A stretch of DNA of 64,000 nt. Origin: Lachnospiraceae bacterium (GTDB lineage Bacteria; Bacillota; Clostridia; Lachnospirales; Lachnospiraceae). The stretch lies in assembly GCA_022845955.1 (NCBI GenBank), contig AP025576.1, positions 7,006,001-7,070,000 on the forward strand, read 5' to 3'. Positions 57,678 through 64,000 of the stretch are shown one piece after another. The notes beneath the pieces were generated by a model. It searched no databases, was not told the origin of the DNA, and saw nothing but the letters and a program-made list of their open reading frames with translations. The stretch's first letter is position 1. Every line of letters begins with the position of its first letter. Both the position numbers and the translations under genes were made by a program.

Positions 57678-58472
57678 TCAGCCTAATGCAACATCCAATA
57701 TCATCATAATAAGGAATCCGCCCATCACCCCAAGCGTCCCTATATTGGAATGTTCTCCCAAATGCGCCTCCGGAATCAGTTCCTCCACCACCACATACAT
57801 CATGGCACCTGCCGCAAAGCTGAGAAGCCAGGGCATGAGAGGCTGGATTCCTCCTGCGATCAGCACTACCAGAATACCAAATATCGGTTCTACAATACCG
57901 GAAAGGCTTCCGTAAAGAAAGGCCTTCCAGCCGGGAATCCCTTCCTGACGCAGCGGCAGGGATATAGCCGCCCCTTCCGGGAAGTTCTGAATACCGATGC
58001 CCAGCGCCAGTGCAAATGCCGCTGCCACACCTGCTTCGGCACCCATATGCTGTGCCGCCATGGCAAAAGCAAGACCTACAGCCATTCCCTCAGGAATGTT
58101 GTGAAGGGTTACCGCCATAACCAGCAGGGTGGTCCGTTTCCAGGAGGAGGAAAGCCCCTCCGGCTCCTTGGATCCCGCATGCAGATGGGGAAGCAGCTGA
58201 TCCATCAGCAGAAGAAAAACGATCCCAAGCACAAAACCTCCTGCTGCGGGTATCCATCCCACCTTGCCCGCTGCCTCCGCCTCCTCAATCGCAGGTATGA
58301 GGAGCGACCACACGGAGGCGGCAATCATAACACCTGCCGCAAATCCCAGAAAAATCCTCTGGATTTTCATATTTATTTTGCCGCGGAATAAAAAAACCAT
58401 AGCGGCTCCCAGCGTCGTCATCAGAAAGGTAAAGCCGGTTCCGCCGGCTGCCCATAGCAATGCCTGTTTCAT
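57678..58472 (-). CDS. ZIP-family metal transporter
   Basis: The 264-residue protein has about eight membrane helices and the metal-path motifs HNIPEGMAVGLAFA (helix IV) and GIGIQNFPEGAAISLPL (helix V); the Asn for the usual first His in helix V is a known variation. It imports divalent metals such as zinc, iron or manganese. A His/charged loop (LPHLHAGSKEPEG) lies between helices III and IV. Its start overlaps the HAD gene by four bases. Confidence 0.92.
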   Translation of the reverse strand: MKQALLWAAGGTGFTFLMTTLGAAMVFLFRGKINMKIQRIFLGFAAGVMIAASVWSLLIPAIEEAEAAGKVGWIPAAGGFVLGIVFLLLMDQLLPHLHAGSKEPEGLSSSWKRTTLLVMAVTLHNIPEGMAVGLAFAMAAQHMGAEAGVAAAFALALGIGIQNFPEGAAISLPLRQEGIPGWKAFLYGSLSGIVEPIFGILVVLIAGGIQPLMPWLLSFAAGAMMYVVVEELIPEAHLGEHSNIGTLGVMGGFLIMMILDVALG

Positions 58473-59170
58473 GTATTACCTCCAATCATATCAGAATATA
58501 CGCGTACTTCACCTTCTTTAAGCTTTTTCTCCAGAAAATCCCGGACGTCAAAAAGGCTGCCGCATCTTTGATAGAGCATATTTTCTATCTCCGGATCGGG
58601 CTGTACCAGATCCGGAACCATAACTGGCAGCATTCCTGCCGCATAAGCGGAACGGATTCCGTTTGGGGAATCCTCCACAGCCACAGCCCTGGCAGGATCT
58701 GCCTGCAGCAGCTGGCAGGCTTTCCAATAGATATCCGGGAGCGGCTTGCTGTGCTCGACCATATCTCCGCCGATAACCGCCTGGAAAAACCCGGTAAATC
58801 CGGCAAGCCGCAGATGGCTTTCCACTTTTTTTGTATGGGTGGAGGATGCCAGAGCCACCTTTATCCCCTTCTCCTGCAGCCAGAGGAGCAGCTCCTGTGC
58901 CCCTTTCATGACAGGGAGGCCGTCTTTGTCCACTTTCTTCTGGAAAACAGCAGCCGTCTGCTCCCTGAAATATTCATAGGGAAAATCTTGCCCATAAGTT
59001 TCCTTCAGAAAAATACGGCAGTCCGTGCGGTTCAACCCGATACAGCCATAGACCCCTTTATCAATATCACCAAGCCCCATTTTTCCGGCAACCTCAACCC
59101 AGCTTTCCACACTCAGCCTTTCGGTGTCAAACAAAATGCCGTCCATATCAAAAACAATTGCTTCAATCAT
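58469..59170 (-). CDS. HAD-IA hydrolase (beta-phosphoglucomutase/YcjU-like)
   Basis: The 233-residue protein has motif I FDMDGILFDTE (Asp8, Asp10), motif II ALASSTHTKKVE, Lys in EHSKPLPD and motif IV VAVEDSPNGIRSAYAAG, with a four-helix cap near residues 20-80. It dephosphorylates a sugar phosphate or isomerises it. It overlaps rsmA and the ZIP gene by four bases each. Confidence 0.9.
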   Translation of the reverse strand: MIEAIVFDMDGILFDTERLSVESWVEVAGKMGLGDIDKGVYGCIGLNRTDCRIFLKETYGQDFPYEYFREQTAAVFQKKVDKDGLPVMKGAQELLLWLQEKGIKVALASSTHTKKVESHLRLAGFTGFFQAVIGGDMVEHSKPLPDIYWKACQLLQADPARAVAVEDSPNGIRSAYAAGMLPVMVPDLVQPDPEIENMLYQRCGSLFDVRDFLEKKLKEGEVRVYSDMIGGNT

Positions 59171-60039
59171 TGTATTCTCCCTTTATATAAAAGGCTGCCC
59201 AGCCTGGCAAACTGCTCCAGGGTGAAGGTTTCTCCCCGGACGGCGGGGGGCAGTTCCATTTTTTCCAGCGCCTCCGCCACCTCTGCCTTGGACAGGTTCA
59301 GGCCGGATGCATTGCACAGCCCGTTCACCAGGGTTTTCCTGCGCTGGTTGAAGGATGCCCGGATCAGCTTAAACATAAATTCTTCATCCGTCGTAACCAC
59401 CGGGGGCTGTTCATACCTGGCAAGCCGGATGACGGTGCTTCCCACATTCGGTTTGGGCATAAAACAGGACGGCGGCACATGGGTGACGATCTCCGGCCTG
59501 GAATAATATTGGACCGCCAGGGAAAGCGCACCGTAATCCTTGGTTCCCGGCCCCACCTGCATCCTCTCCGCCACCTCGGTCTGTACCATGATAGTGATGC
59601 TTTCCAGGGGGACATGGCTTTCAAACAGCTGCATGATGATAGGGGTGGTTATATAGTATGGCAGGTTAGCAACCACCTTAACAGGTTTTCCTGCATTTCT
59701 TTCTCTTACCAGTTCTTTCACATCCATTTTCAGGATATCCCCATGGATAACTGTAACATTAGGATATGCGGCCAGGGTATCCTTCAGAATAGGAATCAGC
59801 GCTTTATCAATTTCCACAGCCACCACTTTCCCGGCCTCTTCGGCAAGGTATTGGGTCATGGTGCCGATCCCTGGCCCGATTTCCAGCACACAGTCATCCT
59901 TTCCGACTCCTGCCGCCTCCACAATGGTTTCCAGAACGCGGGGTTCTATCAGGAAATTCTGGCCGAATTTCTTCTGGAAGTTAAAATTATATTTCTGCAG
60001 TACCTCAATCGTACCGGTTGGCGTACCTAATTTTGGCAT
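59167..60039 (-). CDS. rsmA: 16S rRNA dimethyladenosine transferase (KsgA)
   Basis: The 290-residue enzyme dimethylates A1518 and A1519 in the 3' end of 16S rRNA. It has FQKKFGQNFL, the SAM motif LEIGPGIGTMTQYLA, the target-base motif NLPYYITTPI and the C-terminal RASFNQRRKTLVNGL. Start ATG 60039 follows GGAGG by five bases. The tatD-rsmA pairing matches Bacillus, though the ribonuclease M5 gene rnmV that normally lies between is absent. Confidence 0.96.
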   Translation of the reverse strand: MPKLGTPTGTIEVLQKYNFNFQKKFGQNFLIEPRVLETIVEAAGVGKDDCVLEIGPGIGTMTQYLAEEAGKVVAVEIDKALIPILKDTLAAYPNVTVIHGDILKMDVKELVRERNAGKPVKVVANLPYYITTPIIMQLFESHVPLESITIMVQTEVAERMQVGPGTKDYGALSLAVQYYSRPEIVTHVPPSCFMPKPNVGSTVIRLARYEQPPVVTTDEEFMFKLIRASFNQRRKTLVNGLCNASGLNLSKAEVAEALEKMELPPAVRGETFTLEQFARLGSLLYKGRIQ

Positions 60040-60052
60040 ATCATTCCTCCGT

Positions 60053-60083
60053 GGTAAATGCGCACACCTGCCTGAACTGTTAC
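60053..60083. repeat. Copy of dispersed palindrome between tatD and rsmA
   Basis: GGTAAATGCGC at the left and TGCCTGAACTGTTAC at the right, the same left-arm variant as the copy at 13427. Confidence 0.5.
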
Positions 60084-60114
60084 CTTCTGTGCCTTCTAAA
60101 TCTATCCCGTAAAA

Positions 60115-60882
60115 CTAATCTATCCCGTAAAAACGTTTCGCATTCCGGAAGGTTGCTTCCTCCACCTCTTCCTCGGTCAGTCCCTTCAGCGCGGCTATCC
60201 GGGCCGCCACCAGCGGAAGGTTCAGGGAACTGTTCCTCCGGCCGCGGAAAGGATCCGGCGCCAGATACGGGCAGTCGGTCTCCAGAAGCAGCCTGTCCAA
60301 AGGAATATATTCCACCGCTTCTTTCACCTTTCTGGCATTTTTAAAGGTAACCACACCGCCGATCCCGATCAGATATCCCAGATCCAGAAACTCTCTGGCT
60401 GTTTCTTTGGAATAGGAAAAACAATGGATCACCGCAGGCCTGTCTTTTCCATATTCTGTCCGCATTGTCTCCAGCGTATCCCTTGCGGCATCCCTGGAAT
60501 GGATAATTACAGGCTTTCCTGCCTCCTTAGCCAGATCCAGCTGGAGGCGGAAGGCTTCTATCTGTATCAAAGGATCCGGCTCGTCCCAATAATAATCCAG
60601 GCCGATTTCTCCCACCGCTGCCACTTTGGGATCGGAAAGCCGGCTCCGCAGCCACTCCAGTCCCTTTTCGTCCAATGTCTGTGCATGCTCGGGGTGGATC
60701 CCCACCGCCGCATATAAAAACGGGTATTTATCCGCCAGCTCCAGTGATCGTTCACTGGAAGCGAAGCTGGCCCCTGCATTCACCACGTAACCGATACCCT
60801 TTTCCGGGAAACTGCCCAGAAGCTGCTCCCGATCTGCATCAAAGGCTTTATCATCATAATGGGCATGACTGTCAAAAAACAT
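60115..60882 (-). CDS. tatD: TatD-family DNase
   Basis: The 255-residue TIM-barrel metal hydrolase has FDSHAHYDD, GEIGLDYYWD, VIIHSRDAARDT, VIHCFSYS and LETDCPYLAP, which hold the metal ligands of TatD/YcfH enzymes. It probably acts as an exonuclease on DNA or on a modified substrate. It is first in the five-gene run; the start follows GAGG. Confidence 0.94.
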   Translation of the reverse strand: MFFDSHAHYDDKAFDADREQLLGSFPEKGIGYVVNAGASFASSERSLELADKYPFLYAAVGIHPEHAQTLDEKGLEWLRSRLSDPKVAAVGEIGLDYYWDEPDPLIQIEAFRLQLDLAKEAGKPVIIHSRDAARDTLETMRTEYGKDRPAVIHCFSYSKETAREFLDLGYLIGIGGVVTFKNARKVKEAVEYIPLDRLLLETDCPYLAPDPFRGRRNSSLNLPLVAARIAALKGLTEEEVEEATFRNAKRFYGID

Positions 60883-61020
60883 TATAACACCTCTTAACCC
60901 TTTCTATCACCAATTCTTTGAAAAAAACGGGTTTTCACTGAAAACAATAGGGATCATATCATACTTTTGCTTATTCATAAAGCTTGTGTAAAAAATTCTT
61001 AATTTTTTTTTAAAAAAGTA

Positions 61021-61049
61021 TTGCAAAATAAAAATTTATATAATATAAT
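61021..61049 (+). promoter_or_regulatory. Promoter of tRNA-Lys
   Basis: TTGCAA (61021-61026), 17-base spacer and TATAAT (61044-61049), 26 bases before the tRNA. Confidence 0.75.
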
Positions 61050-61075
61050 GAATCCTGCGTTGCAGAAGAAAACAT

Positions 61076-61148
61076 GCGCCTTTAGCTCAGTTGGTAGAGC
61101 ACCTGACTCTTAATCAGGGTGTCCAGGGTTCGAGCCCCTGAAGGCGCA
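61076..61148 (+). tRNA. tRNA-Lys (anticodon CTT)
   Basis: 73 bases with acceptor GCGCCTT and AAGGCGC, anticodon loop CTCTTAA and discriminator A. It complements the TTT isoacceptor at 30108. Confidence 0.95.
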
Positions 61149-61154
61149 CTTTGA

Positions 61155-61204
61155 AAGTACCGATTTTGAAGACATCCAGAGCTTCGGGGTTGGTGCTTTT
61201 TTTT
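61155..61204 (+). terminator. Terminator of tRNA-Lys
   Basis: AAGTACC pairs GGTGCTT around an inner GAAG/CTTC stem, followed by eight T residues. Confidence 0.7.
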
Positions 61205-61297
61205 GTGTTTTTATGTGAGCGGCCGGCTCCCTCCGAAACCGGTTAAAGTCAAGCCCCCCGCCGCAAACGCATTCGTTTGGCTCCTTGCCGCGGAAAT

Positions 61298-61355
61298 AAG
61301 GTGCAATGAGAAACGCAGAGACAGCTGCCTGCTTCTGCGTTTCTCATTGCACCTT
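61298..61355 (-). terminator. 21-bp perfect hairpin after the GyrI-like gene
   Basis: Bases 61298-61318 are the exact reverse complement of 61335-61355, with a 16-base loop. It lies three bases after the stop of the GyrI-like gene. The T-rich tail (TTATTTCC) on the minus strand is modest, but the stem is strong. The rest of the 61205-61297 stretch is empty. Confidence 0.75.
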
Positions 61356-61358
61356 TCC

Positions 61359-62012
61359 CTATATACGGATTTTAACGGGATGGCGTATGATCGTCTTTAA
61401 TTTTTCCGGTGCCGTCTTTCTGGGATCATTGAAATAGATCTCATGATGTTTCCTGGTTTCATTTATGTCGGTTATATATCCTTCGGCTTCCAGAAACGCC
61501 TGCATCTGCCGTATAGTGCCGGGTTCCCCGTCATACGGGCCAAGATGCATGATTTGGGCACACAGGCCTTCCGTCAGGGTTTCCATCCGGGCATGGGAAA
61601 GATCCAGATCCGGATTCTTTTTGTGCAGCTTTTCTTTGGCCTGTTCCAGTACCTGCCTGCTGACAAAGGAAGGGAGGCCGATCATGGAAGTCCAGCAGAA
61701 ACAGGATTTATCCGTAATATGGATGCCGTCGAACCCCTCCCGTTTCTCCATCCACCACAGCCCCTCCAGGGGAGGGACCACATAATCAAAATAGCCCTGG
61801 GGCTGGGAGCCGTCCATCTTGCTCATTTTGATGGTATAGGAAAGACCGTACAGCACAGCCAGCGCGTCTTTATATTCCCGGCTGGTATTGGGATCCCCTT
61901 TTCCGTCCACACAAAGATAAGTCATGGGCGGCACATCCACCAGAACCGGCGCCGTTTTCTGTAAATAAATGGATTTATATTCTTTTTTAAAGTCAAATTT
62001 CAATTCTGCCAT
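61359..62012 (-). CDS. GyrI-like small-molecule-binding protein
   Basis: The 217-residue protein has the GyrI-like fold found in SbmC and in effector domains of regulators, with PMTYLCVDGKGDPN at the start, GLWWMEKREGFDGI in the middle and HLGPYDGEPGTIRQMQAFL at the end. It may bind or hydrolyse a small hydrophobic or cationic molecule, as proposed for some relatives. The ATG at 62012 is chosen because AAAGG is six bases upstream. It overlaps the MerR gene by 20 bases, and that regulator also has a GyrI-like domain. Confidence 0.85.
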   Translation of the reverse strand: MAELKFDFKKEYKSIYLQKTAPVLVDVPPMTYLCVDGKGDPNTSREYKDALAVLYGLSYTIKMSKMDGSQPQGYFDYVVPPLEGLWWMEKREGFDGIHITDKSCFCWTSMIGLPSFVSRQVLEQAKEKLHKKNPDLDLSHARMETLTEGLCAQIMHLGPYDGEPGTIRQMQAFLEAEGYITDINETRKHHEIYFNDPRKTAPEKLKTIIRHPVKIRI

Positions 62013-62892
62013 AGTCATCCTTTCCGGCTATCTCTTCCCTTTCCTGCATCCGCTTATCCAGATCCGCATCTTCCTCTCCCTGCGGCAAAACCCCTCCGTC
62101 CCTGACCGGAATAGCCAGCTCCGTAAGGTAATGGGAGGGATTTCCCCGGAAAATAAGTCCCGGCCCTTTTGTATAAATCTCTCTTGAAGGCGCTTCCGGC
62201 CGCAGCTTCCTTTCAAAGGCGGCGTCCAGAAGCGCTTTATATGCATATCCCAGTTCCTCATAGCTGCCTTGATGGATCGTGCGGATTGTCCGGCAGCCCG
62301 GCAGCTTACGGCAGCTGATTCCCGGTACCTGCACCATGCCTTTCACCGGTAAACACAGCTCCACATCCGCATCCTCTCTGTATTCCTCATCATAATACAG
62401 GCTGAAGGGACAGCCGGATGCCTTATTCCCCGCCGCCTTATACAGGCGGCCAATATATTTGCCCACATCGGAATAGGCTCCCCGGAACCGGATGGAAACC
62501 ACCGTCACTTCCTCCTCCTCCTGCACCCGGACAGCATACTCCTGTTTCACATATCCTCCGGCCAACCTGCCCGGAAGAGCCTCCTCCAGCTTCTTCAGAA
62601 GCGCCTTTTCCCCGGAAATCCGCTGCAATATCTGTGCCTGTTTTTCCTTCAGGAAGTAAGCCAAATCCTCTTCTCCCCCATAATTGGCAACGACATCCCT
62701 GATTTCCATAATGGAAAAGTCCAGCTCACGCAGCAGGACAATCAGTCTTGCCCTTTCATAATCCGAATCGTTATAAAGCCTGTAGCCGTTCTTATCCCGC
62801 TCCGAAGGGCACAAAATCCCCTGCTCCTCATAATAGCGGAGCGCTTTTACGGTCAGGCTGGTTATCTTGGAAAATTCACCTATTTTATACAA
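61993..62892 (-). CDS. MerR-family regulator with C-terminal GyrI-like effector domain
   Basis: The 299-residue protein has a MerR winged helix (YKIGEFSKITSLTVKALRYYEEQGIL) directly at its N-terminus, a helical linker to about residue 110, and a GyrI-like effector-binding domain (residues about 125-270) like that of BltR/BmrR. The best start is the TTG at 62892, which follows AGGAGGAGG; the longer frame reads through the promoter. Binding of a drug-like molecule should switch on its own operon, which includes the next gene. Confidence 0.9.
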   Translation of the reverse strand: MYKIGEFSKITSLTVKALRYYEEQGILCPSERDKNGYRLYNDSDYERARLIVLLRELDFSIMEIRDVVANYGGEEDLAYFLKEKQAQILQRISGEKALLKKLEEALPGRLAGGYVKQEYAVRVQEEEEVTVVSIRFRGAYSDVGKYIGRLYKAAGNKASGCPFSLYYDEEYREDADVELCLPVKGMVQVPGISCRKLPGCRTIRTIHQGSYEELGYAYKALLDAAFERKLRPEAPSREIYTKGPGLIFRGNPSHYLTELAIPVRDGGVLPQGEEDADLDKRMQEREEIAGKDDYGRIEI

Positions 62893-62923
62893 CGGCGATT
62901 CCTCCTCCTTTCCTGATAAGGAA

Positions 62924-62955
62924 AGTATAAGCCCTCCCCCGCGGGGCGGAGTCAA
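62924..62955 (-). promoter_or_regulatory. MerR-type promoter with 20-base spacer
   Basis: On the minus strand TTGACT (62950-62955) and TATACT (62924-62929) are separated by 20 bases, longer than optimum, with the palindrome CCCCGCGGGG centred between them. This is the arrangement MerR proteins activate by untwisting the DNA. The -35 covers the stop codon of the GGDEF gene. Confidence 0.75.
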
Positions 62956-64000
62956 GACCTTTTTTCCAATCCTTTTTGTTTTTCCAGGTACATATTGCCG
63001 TCCGCCTCTTTATAAAGGGCATCTGCATCTTTTTGCCCGGGTTCGGGCAAAGCAAAGCCGCAGGAAAACCGGAGCGGTATCTCATGCTCCTTATTATATT
63101 CCGATACCATTTCCTCCAGCAGCCTTCTATATTCCTTTTCCTGTAGTTTTTTCCCTTTCAGGATTACCAGGAATTCATCTCCGCCGATGCGGAAGCAGTC
63201 TCCTATGCCATCAAACGCCTTTCTGATACATCTTCCCGCACCGATAATGACTTCATCCCCCATGCTGTGTCCATACGTATCATTCACCTTTTTCAGGCCA
63301 TCCAGGTCGATCATAGCCATTCCTGCCAGTTCAGCCTCATCCGCTCCCGCTTTCAGGGTTTGCATAACCTGTTCAAAAGCCGCCCTGTTATGGCATCCAG
63401 TCATAATATCCACATAAGCCAGGGATTTATAAACGGCAAGCTTTGCCCTTTCCTCTCCCGACAGAATAAACTTCCTGAAGGAAATGGCGATCAGGATCAG
63501 GGCATACGCCAGCATTCCCAGCCGCATAATTACGCTGTAATCCTTTTGCTTCCCGTAAAAGTCGGCAAAGGACAGAAAAGTCGTTCCCATAAAAACAAAA
63601 AGTGCGATAAGGATCTGCTTTGCATAAAAGGCCCGGTTCCTCCTGTATTCCTTCCCAAGGCAGTAAATAATCAGTATAATAGCCGCTGCAATCAGGATAT
63701 GGGTAACCGGAAGCATCCTGTAAAACTCCATCCGCAGGACCGCATATAAAAATACCTGCAGAAAGAAATTAAGAATAAACAACACCTTCAGGACAAACAA
63801 TTCCCGGTATTTCTTTTCACATATGCTTTCCACAAAGGAAAACATAGGGAGGGGGAATATCATGAAGCATAAAAAGGATGTGATAAACACAGCCTCCGAA
63901 TTCCCTGTTGCCAGCTGCATGACCGGCGAGTCCGTAAGCACCCACAGAGAGGACAGGAATACAAATATCCCCGCCGAAAAAAACAGAGCGTATTCGGAAC
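62952..64000 (-). CDS. Membrane GGDEF protein (diguanylate cyclase), N-terminus beyond window
   Basis: The frame is open to base 64000, so the start lies outside; the visible part has about 349 residues. About seven membrane helices precede a C-terminal GGDEF domain with DIMTGCHNRAAFE, DLDGLKKVNDTYGHSMGDE and the active site RIGGDEF. The RxxD inhibitory site five residues before GGDEF is not present (GIGDCF in its place). It should make cyclic di-GMP in response to a membrane or periplasmic signal. Confidence 0.9.
   Translation of the reverse strand, partial: SEYALFFSAGIFVFLSSLWVLTDSPVMQLATGNSEAVFITSFLCFMIFPLPMFSFVESICEKKYRELFVLKVLFILNFFLQVFLYAVLRMEFYRMLPVTHILIAAAIILIIYCLGKEYRRNRAFYAKQILIALFVFMGTTFLSFADFYGKQKDYSVIMRLGMLAYALILIAISFRKFILSGEERAKLAVYKSLAYVDIMTGCHNRAAFEQVMQTLKAGADEAELAGMAMIDLDGLKKVNDTYGHSMGDEVIIGAGRCIRKAFDGIGDCFRIGGDEFLVILKGKKLQEKEYRRLLEEMVSEYNKEHEIPLRFSCGFALPEPGQKDADALYKEADGNMYLEKQKGLEKRS

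Overview
The window looks like chromosomal DNA of an anaerobic, spore-forming Gram-positive bacterium of the class Clostridia, most likely a Lachnospiraceae (cluster XIVa) species. This is inferred from the spore-maturation genes spmA/spmB, ricT, a FabK-type enoyl reductase in the fatty-acid operon, AGGAGG-type ribosome sites, sigma-A promoters of TTGACA/TATAAT type and the Gram-positive form of the rRNA genes. No database search was possible, so the taxon is an inference. No prophage, CRISPR array, plasmid gene or intact transposase gene was seen.

Layout. (1) 1-5.4 kb: end of a sodium-dependent transporter, spmB and spmA, and a polar amino-acid ABC importer. (2) 5.4-12.5 kb: a type II fatty-acid synthesis operon (acpP-fabK-fabD-fabG-fabF-fabZ-nitronate-monooxygenase-like-fabH), read right to left from a strong promoter with a FabT-like operator; a second operator-like site lies before fabD. 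(3) 12.5-25 kb: a housekeeping block resembling the yaaO-holB-ricT-yabB-rsmI region of Bacillus: decarboxylase, pyruvate kinase, glycerol kinase, a guanylate-kinase-like protein, holB, ricT, a tRNA methyltransferase, a DUF4015 lipoprotein and rsmI, plus an HD protein and an L,D-transpeptidase. (4) 25.1-25.4 kb: a 261-bp almost fully palindromic element with a 5-bp flanking direct repeat. (5) 25.4-30 kb: dCMP deaminase, Nudix hydrolase and a two-gene ABC exporter. (6) 30.1-36.5 kb: an rRNA operon in the order 16S-5S-23S, then seven tRNA genes, with tRNA-Ser upstream. (7) 36.5-45.4 kb: plsC, two-subunit fumarate hydratase, HD, VOC, GDPD and HAD enzymes, two zinc-ribbon membrane proteins, a CIRCE-controlled small heat-shock protein and trpS. 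(8) 45.4-56.5 kb: a carbohydrate locus with GH31, YesN/YesM two-component system, an ABC sugar importer and a divergent GH13 enzyme. (9) 56.5-64 kb: DUF362 ferredoxin-like protein, ZIP transporter, HAD phosphatase, rsmA, tatD, tRNA-Lys, a MerR/GyrI pair and a membrane GGDEF protein cut by the window end.

How the parts work together. The fab operon holds the elongation cycle and initiation enzyme but no acetyl-CoA carboxylase genes. The carbohydrate locus is a self-contained sense, import and hydrolyse unit: YesM/YesN sense a signal, the lipoprotein and two permeases import a glycan fragment, and GH31 and GH13 hydrolyse alpha-glucosidic bonds; its ATPase is not here. Nearly all genes before the rRNA operon are on the minus strand.

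The least explained sequence is non-coding: the 261-bp palindrome at 25.1 kb, and a roughly 30-bp imperfect palindrome of the form GTAACxGTTC...GAACxGTTAC that recurs between genes at about ten places in the window.
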